Below are positions 30,967-40,283 of a stretch of DNA of 50,929 nucleotides, in pieces. The translations under genes and the position numbers were made by a program. Every line of letters begins with the position of its first letter. The stretch's first letter is position 1. This stretch comes from Clostridiales bacterium (lineage in GTDB: Bacteria > Bacillota > Clostridia > Christensenellales > Aristaeellaceae), in NCBI GenBank assembly GCA_004555155.1, contig SFJH01000009.1, forward strand, positions 1-50,929, written 5' to 3'. The notes beneath the pieces were generated by a model. It saw nothing but the letters and a program-made list of their open reading frames with translations. It made no database searches and was not told the origin of the DNA.

Positions 30967-31923
30967 TCAGAAGAGCGCGCCCTCCGGATAGTAGTGCTTC
31001 ACCAGCCGGTTGGATGTGAAGACCAGGATGAAGCCGATGACGGACTGGTACAGGCCCACCGCCATGGACAGCGAGGGATTGCCCGTGTTCTTGAACACGC
31101 GGAAGACGTAGGTGTCGATGACCTCCGCGATGGGCATCAGCGAGGAATTGTCGCGGACGATCGCGTACATCATGCCGAAGTCGCCGTAGAAGATTCGGCC
31201 GATGGACATCAGCGTCATGATGCAGATCGTCGGCGCTAGCAGCGGCAGCGTGACGTAGATGATGCGCTTGAACCTCGTCGCGCCGTCGATGCTCGCGGCT
31301 TCGTAGATGTCCTCGTCGATGCCCGTGATGGCCGCCAGATAGATGATGGAATTGTATCCGGCGTTTTTCCAGAGGTTCAGAATCAGCAGGATCGGATACC
31401 AGTAGCCGGGCTTGGCGTAGAAGTTGATGCGCTCGCCGCCCATGGACTGGATGAACCGGTTCAGCATGCCGCTCTCGGTGCCCAGAATGCCCTGGAGCAT
31501 GTAGCTGACGATGACCCAGGAGATGAAGAACGGGAACAGCATGGTGGACTGGGTGACCTTCAGAAACTTCTTGGCCTTGATCTCGTTGAGCAGCAGCGCG
31601 ATCAGGATGGCGAAGACCGTGCCGAAGAGCAGAAACAGGAAGTTGATGACCAGCGTATTGCGGGTCACCGCCCAGGCCCAGGAGGACCGGAAAAAGGCCG
31701 TGAAATTGTCGAATCCCACAAAGGGGCTGCGAATGCCCGTCTTGTAGTGGAACTTTTCAAAGGCGATGACGATGTAGGGCAGCGTCATGTATCCGTAGAT
31801 GAAGGTGTAAATCATCGCCGGAAGCGCCAGCAAATAGAGAAATTTCTTGCTCCAGATTTCCCGGAGGGGGTTGACCCTCTCCTTTTTCCGCGCCTTGAGA
31901 AGAATGTCGTTCTGCATGCTCAT
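30967..31923 (-). CDS. sugar ABC transporter permease (LplB/YteP type)
   Basis: First permease of the importer, about 318 residues, six transmembrane segments. The contact loop is YEAASIDGATRFKRIIYVTLPLLAPTI, and the C-terminus is typical of LplB proteins (SNRLVKHYYPEGALF). The start is uncertain: ATGs occur at 31941, 31929, 31923 and 31917; GGGTGA lies five bases before 31923, which I prefer, giving an N-terminus of MSMQNDILL. It heads the operon behind a strong promoter about 140 bases upstream with a hairpin in the leader. Confidence 0.9.
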   Translation of the reverse strand: MSMQNDILLKARKKERVNPLREIWSKKFLYLLALPAMIYTFIYGYMTLPYIVIAFEKFHYKTGIRSPFVGFDNFTAFFRSSWAWAVTRNTLVINFLFLLFGTVFAILIALLLNEIKAKKFLKVTQSTMLFPFFISWVIVSYMLQGILGTESGMLNRFIQSMGGERINFYAKPGYWYPILLILNLWKNAGYNSIIYLAAITGIDEDIYEAASIDGATRFKRIIYVTLPLLAPTICIMTLMSIGRIFYGDFGMMYAIVRDNSSLMPIAEVIDTYVFRVFKNTGNPSLSMAVGLYQSVIGFILVFTSNRLVKHYYPEGALF

Positions 31924-31991
31924 CCACATCACCCATTTCACATAAATACTTCAAAATCCGGTTGAAAACTGCATTGCCCGTAAATGTTGAA

Positions 31992-32022
31992 GAAGGCGTT
32001 TGGATGTTCCCGGAACGCCTTC
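31992..32022 (-). repeat. hairpin in the leader of the sugar importer operon
   Basis: Perfect nine-base arms (31992-32000 and 32014-32022) with a 13-base loop, between promoter and first gene. No T-run follows on the minus strand, so an mRNA-stability or attenuation role is only possible. Confidence 0.6.
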
Positions 32023-32063
32023 GCTTCCATGTTGCAATATCAATGAATATTAACTTAACGCAA

Positions 32064-32094
32064 GTAGTATACTACGTTATTCCGACTCTGTCAA
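32064..32094 (-). promoter_or_regulatory. promoter of the sugar importer operon with palindromic operator
   Basis: On the minus strand TTGACA (plus 32089-32094), 17 bases, TATACT (plus 32066-32071). The -10 is embedded in a perfect 12-base palindrome, GTAGTATACTAC (32064-32075). A protein bound there would block RNA polymerase; the form resembles GntR-type sites. No regulator gene is in the window next to it. Confidence 0.85.
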
Positions 32095-32235
32095 GCGGAT
32101 ATTTGTGCGATTCGGCGAAAACCATCAAAGAACTGATTGCAATCGTGGCTTTTCGGAGAGGAGCCGGAAGGAGGCCGCTGCGCAGCGGCTCAGAACGCGG
32201 CGCGCGCGTGCTCACGCAGATTTCACATGGAGGAC

Positions 32236-32264
32236 TTTACATTCTTGCGGAAATTGAGTATAAT
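32236..32264 (+). promoter_or_regulatory. promoter of asnS
   Basis: TTTACA (32236-32241), 17 bases, TATAAT (32259-32264). The leader to the ATG at 32298 is only about 27 bases, too short for a T-box. Confidence 0.85.
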
Positions 32265-32297
32265 ATTGGCATTATCATTTAGAAAGAGGGGCTCAAC

Positions 32298-33695
32298 ATG
32301 GCGCATTACCTCATGAAGCAGCTTTATACCGAAATGCCGTCGGCGGATCTCAGTGAGGTCAAGGTCAACGGCTGGGTACGCACGATGCGCGAATCCAAGA
32401 CCTTCGCCTTTGTCGAGGTCAACGACGGCACCTATTTTAAGAACCTTCAGGTGGTTCTGGAGGCGGACAAGCTCGAAAACTATCGCGAGCTGACGAAGCA
32501 GATTACCCTTGGCGCCGCGGTGGAGTTCACCGGCACGCTGGTGCTGACCCCGGAGATGAAGCAGCCCTTCGAGTTGAAGGCGGAATCCGCCGTTGTGATC
32601 GGCGAAAGCCCCGTGGACTATCCGCTTCAGAAAAAGCGCCACACCCTGGAGTATCTGCGCACCATTCAGCACCTGCGCCCGCGGGCAAATCTGTTCCAGT
32701 GCGCGTTCCGCGTGCGCTCCGTCGCCGCGCAGGCCATCCATCGCTTCTTCCACGACAAGGGCTACCTGTATGTGCACACGCCGCTGATCACCGGCAGCGA
32801 CTGCGAAGGCGCCGGCGAGATGTTCCGCGTGACCACGCTGGATCCCGACGCCCAGCCCATGACGGAGGACGGCAAGGTGGACTTCAGCAAGGACTTCTTC
32901 GGCAAGCCCGTTTCGCTGACAGTCTCCGGCCAGCTCAACGCGGAGATCTTCGCCCAGGCATTCCGCAACGTCTACACCTTCGGCCCGACCTTCCGCGCGG
33001 AGGCCAGCTATACGCCCCGTCATGCTGCGGAATTCTGGATGATCGAGCCGGAAATCGCCTTCGCCACGCTCAAGGAGGACATGGACCTTCAGGAGGAGAT
33101 GGTGAAGTACATCATCACCGCCACCCTTGAGGAGTGCCCCGAGGAGATGGCCTTCCTGAACAGCTTTGTGGACAAGGGCCTGATCGATCGCCTGAAGTTC
33201 GTCCGCGACAGCGAATTTGTGCGCTGCAGCTACACCCAGGCCATCGAAATTCTGACCACCTGCGGCGAGAAGTTCGAGTATCCGATCTTCTGGGGCAGCG
33301 ATCTGCAGACCGAGCACGAGCGCTATCTGACCGAAAAGCACTTCGGCAAGCCGGTGTTTGTGACCGACTGGCCCAAGGAGATCAAGGCGTTCTACATGCG
33401 CGCCAACGACGACGGCAAGACCGTGGCGGCGGCCGACCTGCTGGTGCCCGCGGTGGGCGAGCTGTGCGGCGGCTCCCAGCGCGAGGAGCGCTACGATGTG
33501 CTCAAGGCCCGCATTGAGGAGCTGGGCATGAATCCCGACGATTACTGGTGGTATCTTGAGCTGCGCAAGTACGGCACGACGCCCCACTCCGGCTTCGGCA
33601 TGGGCTTTGAGCGCATGATCATGTATCTCACCGGCATTGCGAACATTCGCGACGTGCTGCCCTTCCCCCGCACCACCGGCAACGCCGACTTCTGA
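32298..33695 (+). CDS. asnS: asparaginyl-tRNA synthetase
   Basis: AsnRS charges tRNA-Asn with asparagine. The 465-residue protein has the N-terminal OB-fold anticodon-binding domain (about 15-110, VNGWVRTMRESKTFAFVEVNDG), then the class II catalytic core. Motif 2 is FRAEASYTPRHAAEFWMIEPE, slightly off the usual FRAENSNT form, and motif 3 is GFGMGFERMIMYLTGI. KEIKAFYMR is the family element that separates AsnRS from AspRS. AGAGGGG precedes the ATG. It is a single gene ended by a good terminator, with constitutive-looking expression and no leader. Confidence 0.96.
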   Translation: MAHYLMKQLYTEMPSADLSEVKVNGWVRTMRESKTFAFVEVNDGTYFKNLQVVLEADKLENYRELTKQITLGAAVEFTGTLVLTPEMKQPFELKAESAVVIGESPVDYPLQKKRHTLEYLRTIQHLRPRANLFQCAFRVRSVAAQAIHRFFHDKGYLYVHTPLITGSDCEGAGEMFRVTTLDPDAQPMTEDGKVDFSKDFFGKPVSLTVSGQLNAEIFAQAFRNVYTFGPTFRAEASYTPRHAAEFWMIEPEIAFATLKEDMDLQEEMVKYIITATLEECPEEMAFLNSFVDKGLIDRLKFVRDSEFVRCSYTQAIEILTTCGEKFEYPIFWGSDLQTEHERYLTEKHFGKPVFVTDWPKEIKAFYMRANDDGKTVAAADLLVPAVGELCGGSQREERYDVLKARIEELGMNPDDYWWYLELRKYGTTPHSGFGMGFERMIMYLTGIANIRDVLPFPRTTGNADF

Positions 33696-33733
33696 TCGCG
33701 GCGGCTGTCCTTCGGGGAGGAATGGCATCGATG

Positions 33734-33773
33734 GCGTCCCTGTCTGCGCTGGATCGCGGACAGGGGCGCTTTT
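33734..33773 (+). terminator. terminator of asnS
   Basis: Fifteen-base arms (33734-33748 and 33755-33769, with two G-U) and a six-base loop, then TTTT. Confidence 0.88.
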
Positions 33774-33828
33774 GCTGCGATTTTTTTGAAAAGATGCGGT
33801 AGCCCAACGATGACGGGAGGCGAGAGAG

Positions 33829-34797
33829 ATGGCTGATGTGAAACTCGTGCGGGCGGTTCCGGAGGATGCGGAGCGGATTCATCGGATGAAATACAGGGCG
33901 TTCCTGCCGCTGTATGAGCGGTATCGCGATGATGAGACCAGTCCGGTGAAGGAGCCTGTCGACAAGGTGATCCGGCAGCTGAACAGCCGGAACACGGATT
34001 ACTATCTGATTGAATGCGACGGCGATGCGGTGGGCGCAGTGCGCGCCGCGTTCGACGGTGCGGAGGATGGGCGGCTCGTTTATCGCGTCAGCCCGCTGTT
34101 CGTCCTGCCGGAGCATCAGGGTTGCGGAATCGGGTTTGCGGCGATGACGGCGCTGCTCCGGAGATATCCCCAGGCGGGCGTCTGGCGGCTGTCCACGATC
34201 CTGCAGGAGCGCAGAAACTGTCGGCTCTATGAGCGGTGCGGCTTTGTGCGCTGCGGCACGGCGACGCCTGTCAATGACCGGATGACGATTGTGTACTATC
34301 AGAAGCTGCAGGGTCTTTGCTATCGTCGTGCATCGGAGGACGATGCGCAGACGTTGATCGGAATATATGACGCGGCTTTTCGCGAGGATTTTCTGCGCTA
34401 TGGCGAGTGCCCGGGATACGGACATACGATTGCGTCGATGCGCGACTCCATTGCGCGGATTCCAAAGCAGCTCATTTTGCTGGATGACCGGCCTGTCGGG
34501 GCGATTTCCTGGGTATCGCGCGGGGCGGGGGAATATGAGATCCGCTGCCTGTGCGTGTTGCCTGAGCATCAGCGGCGGGGGATCGGCGCGCAGGCGCTGC
34601 GATATATGCGCGAATGCTGCCCCGATTGGCGAAGAATTTTGCTGATTACGCCGGCAGATAGCATGCGGAATCTGTGTTTTTATGAAAAATGCGGTTTCCG
34701 CGCGGTTGGAACTGAGATGGACGGCGGTGTTCAGGTTGCGCGCCTTGTGCTGGAGCGCGGCGGAGAGAGGACTGCCTGCTCCGCCGCTTTGCAGTGA
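33829..34797 (+). CDS. tandem GNAT-family N-acetyltransferase
   Basis: A 322-residue protein made of two GNAT domains in one chain. The first (about 1-160) has the acetyl-CoA motif VLPEHQGCGIGFAAM followed by NCRLYERCGF. The second (about 163-310) has VLPEHQRRGIGAQAL and NLCFYEKCGF. The repeated VLPEHQ...GIG and YE.CGF show that both halves keep acetyl-CoA-binding elements. The acceptor is unknown; tandem GNATs include antibiotic- and small-molecule acetyltransferases. A GGGAGGCGAGAG site precedes the ATG. No clear promoter was found; the gene lies 56 bases after the asnS terminator. Confidence 0.87.
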   Translation: MADVKLVRAVPEDAERIHRMKYRAFLPLYERYRDDETSPVKEPVDKVIRQLNSRNTDYYLIECDGDAVGAVRAAFDGAEDGRLVYRVSPLFVLPEHQGCGIGFAAMTALLRRYPQAGVWRLSTILQERRNCRLYERCGFVRCGTATPVNDRMTIVYYQKLQGLCYRRASEDDAQTLIGIYDAAFREDFLRYGECPGYGHTIASMRDSIARIPKQLILLDDRPVGAISWVSRGAGEYEIRCLCVLPEHQRRGIGAQALRYMRECCPDWRRILLITPADSMRNLCFYEKCGFRAVGTEMDGGVQVARLVLERGGERTACSAALQ

Positions 34798-34813
34798 TTT
34801 ATCACGGAGATAC

Positions 34814-34843
34814 TTGACAAGCGGCAGTTGGGTCTGCTAAAAT
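34814..34843 (+). promoter_or_regulatory. promoter of the MATE exporter gene
   Basis: TTGACA (34814-34819), 18-base spacer, TAAAAT (34838-34843). Confidence 0.85.
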
Positions 34844-34894
34844 CGTTAACATGTCAATGATTTTCGAAACAGCCGACGAAAGGTGAGAGATCCC

Positions 34895-36274
34895 ATGCAG
34901 AACCAGGGCGAAAACAAGATGGGCGTGATGCCCGTCGGGCGGTTGATTCTGAACATGTCGCTGCCGATGATTCTCTCCATGCTGGTGCAGGCGATGTACA
35001 ACATCGTGGACAGCGTCTATGTCAGCCGCGTGAGCGAGGCGGCGCTGACGGCCGTGTCGCTGTGCTTTCCGGCGCAGAATCTGATGAACGGTCTGGCGAC
35101 CGGCACGGCGGTGGGCGTGAACGCGCTGCTTTCCCGCGCGCTGGGCGCCGGGGACCGGGAGCGCGCCAGCAAGGTGGCCGAAAACGGCGTGTTTCTGGCG
35201 CTGGTGGGCTACGCGGTGTTTCTGGCCTTCGGCCTGTTCGGCAGCCGCATCTACATGGCGACGCAGACCGGCAAGGCGGAGATCGTGCAGATGGGCGTGG
35301 ACTATCTGACGATCGTTTGCTGCTGTTCCTTCGGCATGTTCGGCCAGGTGATGTTCGAGCGCCTGATGCAGTCCACGGGCCGCACGGTGTACACCATGTT
35401 CACCCAGGGCCTGGGCGCGGTGATCAACATCGTGCTGGATCCCGTGTTCATCTTCACGCTGGGCATGGGCGTGAAGGGCGCGGCGGTGGCCACAGTCGTC
35501 GGCCAGATCATCGCCTTCATTGTTGCAGTGGTGCTCAACGAGCGGAGGAATCCGGACGTCAGCCTGAAGCTGCGGGAGTTCCGGCCCGACGGCGGCCTGA
35601 TCGGGCGCATTTACGCCATCGGCATTCCGTCGGCCATCATGATCGGAATCGGCTCGGTGATGACCTTCCTGATGAACATCATCCTGATCAACTACACCAC
35701 CGGCAGGGAGATCGCGGCCACGGTGTTCGGCGTGTACTTCAAGCTCAGCAGCTTCGCGTTTATGCCGGTGTTCGGCCTGAACAACGGCGTGATTCCCATC
35801 ATTGCCTACAACTACGGCGCGAAGAACCGCAGGCGCATGACGCAGGCCATCAAGGTTACGGGATGCTATGCCATGGGCTTCATGCTGCTGGGCATGGCGC
35901 TGTTTCTGGCCGTGCCGGACGCGCTGCTGAGTCTGTTCGACGCCAGCGAGACGATGCTGGCCATTGGCGCGCCCGCGCTTCGCATCATCTCCGTCACCTT
36001 CCCCGTTGCGGCGGTGTGCATCGTCATCAGCGGCGCGTTCCAGGGACTGGGCTACGGCGTGTATTCCATGATCACTTCGCTGGCCCGCCAGCTGATCGTG
36101 CTGGTTCCGTCGGCCTACATTCTCGCGCGCATCGGCCTGCAGGCGGGCAACGACAACCTGGTCTGGCTGTCCTATCCCATTGCCGAGGTGGCCTCCGCGG
36201 CGGTGACGGCGCTCCTGTTCGTGCGGCTGTACCGCAAAGTCATCCGGCATGTGCCGGAGGGCGCGGCGCACTGA
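34895..36274 (+). CDS. MATE-family efflux transporter
   Basis: A 459-residue, 12-helix membrane protein of the multidrug and toxic compound extrusion family, which exports drugs or metabolites with Na+ or H+. The two-fold repeat is visible: PVGRLILNMSLPMILSMLVQ (start) and IGRIYAIGIPSAIMIGIGS (second half), and NIVLDPVFIF and FQGLGYGVYSM are typical. I chose the ATG at 34895, downstream of GGTGAGAG. It is monocistronic between its promoter and the terminator at 36302. Confidence 0.94.
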   Translation: MQNQGENKMGVMPVGRLILNMSLPMILSMLVQAMYNIVDSVYVSRVSEAALTAVSLCFPAQNLMNGLATGTAVGVNALLSRALGAGDRERASKVAENGVFLALVGYAVFLAFGLFGSRIYMATQTGKAEIVQMGVDYLTIVCCCSFGMFGQVMFERLMQSTGRTVYTMFTQGLGAVINIVLDPVFIFTLGMGVKGAAVATVVGQIIAFIVAVVLNERRNPDVSLKLREFRPDGGLIGRIYAIGIPSAIMIGIGSVMTFLMNIILINYTTGREIAATVFGVYFKLSSFAFMPVFGLNNGVIPIIAYNYGAKNRRRMTQAIKVTGCYAMGFMLLGMALFLAVPDALLSLFDASETMLAIGAPALRIISVTFPVAAVCIVISGAFQGLGYGVYSMITSLARQLIVLVPSAYILARIGLQAGNDNLVWLSYPIAEVASAAVTALLFVRLYRKVIRHVPEGAAH

Positions 36275-36296
36275 CGAGGCATTCTGCTGAAACCGA

Positions 36297-36344
36297 AGGA
36301 AAAAGCGCCCGATGCTGCATATCGCAGCATCGGGCGCTTTCGTC
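36297..36344 (-). terminator. bidirectional terminator between MATE and phosphohexomutase genes
   Basis: Perfect 17-base arms (36302-36318 and 36324-36340), five-base loop. On the minus strand TTTTT follows; on the plus strand only TTT. Confidence 0.93.
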
Positions 36345-37864
36345 TATTCAGCCTCCACCAGGCGGCGGAGGGGCTCGAGGTCGAGCTCAATGTCCTCAAT
36401 GGTTTTCAGCAGACTGTAGAGCTGGCTGAGCATGGTGTGAACGCCGCCGGGCACGTCGCTTTCGGCGTTCAGCGGCATTACGGGATCGTGCAGCGACAGG
36501 CGCAGCAGGAACCAGGCGTTGCTCACGCCGCCATCCAGGTTGAAGGTGATGCGCACGCCCTCGCGGTTGTCGGGCGCCAGCGTCCATTCGGGGTTGACCA
36601 GCGTGTGGGCCAGTACCGCGTCGATGATGTCGCGCCCCGCGGAGCGCACGTCGTCGGAGAGGATGTTCATGCGGATTTCCACGCTCTCCACCGGCTCCTG
36701 CAGCTCATCGATCAGCGAGGAGAGGGTCTGCCCCTCGCGCTTGCGGTTCAGTGCCTCGCAGATCAGGCGGGTGACCAGGTACATGCCGTCGTCGAGGAAG
36801 TAGTTTTCCCGGAAAGCGGCGTGGCCGCTGGTTTCGATGGCCAGCGGGCAGTCGATGCCCTCCTCGTTCAGGCGGACGGCTTCGTTGATCACATTGCGGT
36901 GGCCGCGCTTGTAGCGGTAATGGGTGCCGCCCCACTCGGTGATGAACTGGGCCAGGCCCGAGCTGGTGACGCTGTCGGTGACGAAAGTCACGCCGGGCTT
37001 TTCCTCCAGCAGGATGGCCGCGATCAGCGCGATCAGGCGGTTGCGGTTGATGGCGCGACCGTTCTGATCCACGATGGCGGCGCGGTCGCAGTCGGGGTCG
37101 AAGATCACGCCCAGGTCGGCCTCATTTTCCACGACGGCGCGGGCGATGGCGTCCATTGAAAACGGGCTCTCCGGGTTCGGGCTGTGGCTGGGAAAGCTGC
37201 CGTCGGGCTCCAGGTTCAGACTGCCGTCCACATCCGCGCCCAGATCGGACAGAAAGTCGGCATAGAATCCGCCGGCGCCGCTGCCGGCGTCCACCACCAC
37301 GTGCAGGCCCAGCAGGGGCTTCAGTGCGTCGTCCTCCAGCCGCTCGCGCACGATCTGCTTCAGCCGTTCGGTGTACAGCGAGAGAAAGTCGATCTTCGTG
37401 ACCAGACGGTCCGGGATTTCGGCCTCTATGGCGCGTGCGATCAGCGAGGCGACGTCCGCTTCGGTGGGATGGCCCTCGCGAAGAATGAACTTGAAGCCGT
37501 TCTTTTCGCCGGGATAGTGGCTGGCGGTGATCATGATTGCGGCGTGGGTTCGGGTTTCCGGGGCGATGGTGGTCATGAACATGGCGGGCGTCGTGCACAG
37601 ATCGCAGTCGAAAACGTCGCTGTCCGCGGCGGTGATGCCCCGAATCAGCGCGGCCTTCAGGCGCGGGCCGGAGGAGCGGGAATCGCGGCCGACGGCGATC
37701 TTGAGCTTGTCCGGCGTGGTGGACAGCCGTTCGGCCAGCCAGTGCGCGAAGACATAGCCGATGCGCGCGGCAAAGTCGTCGGTCAGAAGCTCCGCATTGC
37801 CGCGGATCTCCGAACCGCTCAGGAATTTCAGCCAACTGTGGGTACTGTTACTGTCAGAACTCAT
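36344..37864 (-). CDS. phosphoglucomutase/phosphomannomutase family protein
   Basis: It interconverts hexose-1- and hexose-6-phosphates through a phosphoserine. The 506-residue protein has catalytic Ser115 in ITASHYPGEKNGFK, metal-binding DPDCDR (256-261), and sugar-binding ETSGHAAFRENYFLDDG. All four domains of the alpha-D-phosphohexomutase family appear present. His116-Tyr in place of His-Asn after the serine is a common variant. GGAAGGGG precedes the ATG at 37864. Choice between glucose and mannose is not possible by eye. It is followed by a bidirectional terminator. Confidence 0.93.
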   Translation of the reverse strand: MSSDSNSTHSWLKFLSGSEIRGNAELLTDDFAARIGYVFAHWLAERLSTTPDKLKIAVGRDSRSSGPRLKAALIRGITAADSDVFDCDLCTTPAMFMTTIAPETRTHAAIMITASHYPGEKNGFKFILREGHPTEADVASLIARAIEAEIPDRLVTKIDFLSLYTERLKQIVRERLEDDALKPLLGLHVVVDAGSGAGGFYADFLSDLGADVDGSLNLEPDGSFPSHSPNPESPFSMDAIARAVVENEADLGVIFDPDCDRAAIVDQNGRAINRNRLIALIAAILLEEKPGVTFVTDSVTSSGLAQFITEWGGTHYRYKRGHRNVINEAVRLNEEGIDCPLAIETSGHAAFRENYFLDDGMYLVTRLICEALNRKREGQTLSSLIDELQEPVESVEIRMNILSDDVRSAGRDIIDAVLAHTLVNPEWTLAPDNREGVRITFNLDGGVSNAWFLLRLSLHDPVMPLNAESDVPGGVHTMLSQLYSLLKTIEDIELDLEPLRRLVEAE

Positions 37865-37939
37865 AAAAACCCCTTCCAATATTTTGCGTGCAGCGCACGC
37901 GATTTGCAGCCGCCCTGGGCGGCGCGAAAGCAGATGCGG

Positions 37940-38635
37940 TCAGCCGCGCTCGACGGTATTGTCCCCTTCCTCCTCCGGAGTCAGCGCGCTGAGATAGCGG
38001 TACAGCGGCGCGAGCACCCGGAAGCCGCGGGCGATCTCGTCGGCCAGCGCGGGGGACTTGAGCAGGCTGAAGTCGTTGAGCTCCCTCTCGAAGTAGAAGC
38101 CCTTGACCGGATACAGCGGCCGGAGCAGTTCCGGCACGTCTTCCGGGACGGCCATTCGGCGATAGCAGTCGGAATAGAGGGTGAATTCGGCGAGCACCGG
38201 ACGCAGGAGAGACTCCAGACGCTCCGGCTCGGCCAGAATACGCCGCCGCCAGGCGTTCATCAGCGGACGGCTGCCGCGATAGTAGCCCATGCCGTAGCTG
38301 CCGCCGTCTGCGGACAGATCAAAGTACAGTCCGACGCTGGTGGAGCGATCCTCGCCGGGGCGGCGAAAGCCCAGCCAGAGGTAATCCCGATAGGGCGACT
38401 TGTCGTTGGAAAAGCGAATGTCGCGGTTGATGCGGGAGACCACGCGGTTGGGACGGCGCTCCAGGGAGTCGTCCAACCATTCCACCGTCGGCGCGAGGGC
38501 CTCGGCCAGCGCCAGACTGGGCTCGCGCACGCCGCGCAGATACCAGTCCCGGTTGGAATGAAAGAAATCCGCGTTGTTATTGAAGCGAATGGCCATGAAG
38601 AATTCAAAGGTTTCGTCGTTATAGCCCTGAAACAT
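37940..38635 (-). CDS. DUF2461-family protein
   Basis: A 231-residue cytosolic protein of the DUF2461 (TIGR02453) family with no known activity. Family motifs are FEFFMAIRFNNNADFFHSNR at the start, SRINRDIRFSNDKSPYRDYLWLGF in the middle (family RI.RD.RFS.DKsPYk), and YYRGSRPLM. There is no signal peptide or membrane segment. It lies 10 bases downstream of the surface protein gene and 75 bases upstream of the mutase gene on the same strand, so the three may share a transcript. Confidence 0.85.
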   Translation of the reverse strand: MFQGYNDETFEFFMAIRFNNNADFFHSNRDWYLRGVREPSLALAEALAPTVEWLDDSLERRPNRVVSRINRDIRFSNDKSPYRDYLWLGFRRPGEDRSTSVGLYFDLSADGGSYGMGYYRGSRPLMNAWRRRILAEPERLESLLRPVLAEFTLYSDCYRRMAVPEDVPELLRPLYPVKGFYFERELNDFSLLKSPALADEIARGFRVLAPLYRYLSALTPEEEGDNTVERG

Positions 38636-38645
38636 GCTGGTTCCT

Positions 38646-40283
38646 CTATTTCTTTGCGCTGGATTTGGTTTTGACGCCGTTTCCGCTGCGCACGGGTTTG
38701 AATCGCGCGGTTCTGGCCTGATCCTCTTTCCTGCGCTGTTTGCGCTCGGCCGCGCGCTGTTTGCGCCGCGCCCGGGCGCGGCGGGAGGTGATGGCCAGCG
38801 CCACGATCAGCACCGCCAGCACGGCGCAGGAGCCGATCAACAGCCCCATGAACAGCGGCGAATTGCTGATCTGGGTGGACAGACCGCCGAACAGCGAGCT
38901 TTCATTGCGGATGGTTTCCGGCGCCTGTCCGCCCCGGCCGATGGTGATCTCGAGGGGCGGAGCGGTGGCGATGCGCTCCTGGCCGTAGTGGTCAGAATAG
39001 CTGGCGGTAAACGTCAGCGTGGTGTTCTGGCGCACTTCGATGTGAAAGATGCAGACCGTTGGATCGCCGGTGGGAACCACGGCCAGCTCGCGAAGTTCGC
39101 CGAGGGTCTCCTCGCAGATGCGCACGCCGGTGGCCGTTGCGGAGCCGATGCTGCTGATCTCCAGCTGCACCGGCACATAGCCGCTGCGGCTGATTTTGGG
39201 CATGGAAGTGGAGGCGCGCAGGGTCAGCAGAACGTCGCTGCGGTCGTCGTCCATGGAGACGGAAGCGGTGCTGGTGACAAAGTCGATCTGGTCTCCGGCG
39301 GAGGTCTGCCCCGTTACGCGCCAGCGATATTGACTGTCGCTGCGCAGGGGATAGGAGTGCGCCACCTCCACGGGCTCGCCGCCTGCGGGAATGGCGATCG
39401 AATCGGCGATGAGACCGCCGTAGATGTCGTCGTAGACCGCCACTTCGAAATAGTCCACATTGCCGCTGTTGGTCAGCGTCAGGATGACCTCGGCGGAATC
39501 CGAGGAGAACATTGAGCGGCCTGCGGTGAGCGACGCGTCCAGCAGCCCATGGGCGGACAGAAGGGCCAGATCCTCCAGCCGCTGGGTGTAAACGGTGCGG
39601 CCGTCGTTTGCCGTATAGGCCAGCAGGGGCGCGGAAACCGCATCCTCCGAGATGGAAATGTGCTGCACGAAGCGCTTGCACGCTCCGGGCTCCAGCGCGT
39701 TCAGACGGCTGTCGAAATTGCCCAGCGGATCGGTGACGGACAGGGAATGGATGGCCACCGGTCCGGTGTTGCGGATTTCATAGACGATGGTGACGCTTCC
39801 GCCGTCGGTTGCGCTGGTATGGGAAACCTGGCGCAGGAATTCCACCGTGGGCTCCGAGGAGTGCTTCCGGATGACCGCTTCCACGGGATAGCTGAAATGG
39901 CTGGAGCCGGAGACGCAGGTGACGATATAGCGGATGACGCCCGCCTCGAGCTCCGCCGCAGAGACGGCGTGGGGGCGGATATAGGTCTGGGATTCGCCGG
40001 GGGCGATCTCGCCGATGGGCTCCACCAGCAGGCCGTCCTCCGAAGTCAGGCAAAGGCTCTCCAGCAGCGCGTCGGTCTGGTTGGTCAGCTGAAAGGTCAG
40101 TGTGATTTCCTCCGGCTCAGCGAGCTCCTCCGGCGAAGCCGTCAGGGAAATCGCCAGCGCGGGCGAAGCTTCCTCCGCTGCGGCAGGCAGACCGAACAGC
40201 GGCGCGCAGACTGCGCCGCAGAGAAGACACAGAAGAATTGACGCCAGAAGGGCGCATGCACGACGTTTGAATTGCATCGGCAT
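38646..40283 (-). CDS. secreted, membrane-anchored protein with CARDB/DUF11-like repeats
   Basis: A 545-residue protein with a signal peptide (about 1-32, ending GLPAAAEEA), several beta-rich segments, one C-terminal transmembrane helix (LFMGLLIGSCAVLAVLIVAL), and a long basic cytoplasmic tail rich in Arg and Lys. The extracellular part repeats a pattern such as LTFQLTNQTDALLESLCL, VYEIRNTGPVAIHSLSV, LTLTNSGNVDYFEVAVYD and LEISSIGSATATGVRI. This pattern is that of CARDB/DUF11 immunoglobulin-like domains. It has no sortase motif. GAGG five bases upstream supports the ATG at 40283. Function unknown; probably a surface or envelope-stress protein. Confidence 0.8.
   Translation of the reverse strand: MPMQFKRRACALLASILLCLLCGAVCAPLFGLPAAAEEASPALAISLTASPEELAEPEEITLTFQLTNQTDALLESLCLTSEDGLLVEPIGEIAPGESQTYIRPHAVSAAELEAGVIRYIVTCVSGSSHFSYPVEAVIRKHSSEPTVEFLRQVSHTSATDGGSVTIVYEIRNTGPVAIHSLSVTDPLGNFDSRLNALEPGACKRFVQHISISEDAVSAPLLAYTANDGRTVYTQRLEDLALLSAHGLLDASLTAGRSMFSSDSAEVILTLTNSGNVDYFEVAVYDDIYGGLIADSIAIPAGGEPVEVAHSYPLRSDSQYRWRVTGQTSAGDQIDFVTSTASVSMDDDRSDVLLTLRASTSMPKISRSGYVPVQLEISSIGSATATGVRICEETLGELRELAVVPTGDPTVCIFHIEVRQNTTLTFTASYSDHYGQERIATAPPLEITIGRGGQAPETIRNESSLFGGLSTQISNSPLFMGLLIGSCAVLAVLIVALAITSRRARARRKQRAAERKQRRKEDQARTARFKPVRSGNGVKTKSSAKK

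Noticed and set aside
32265..32297. T-box leader for asnS
   Set aside because: The leader from the TATAAT promoter to the ATG is under 30 bases, far too short for a T-box.
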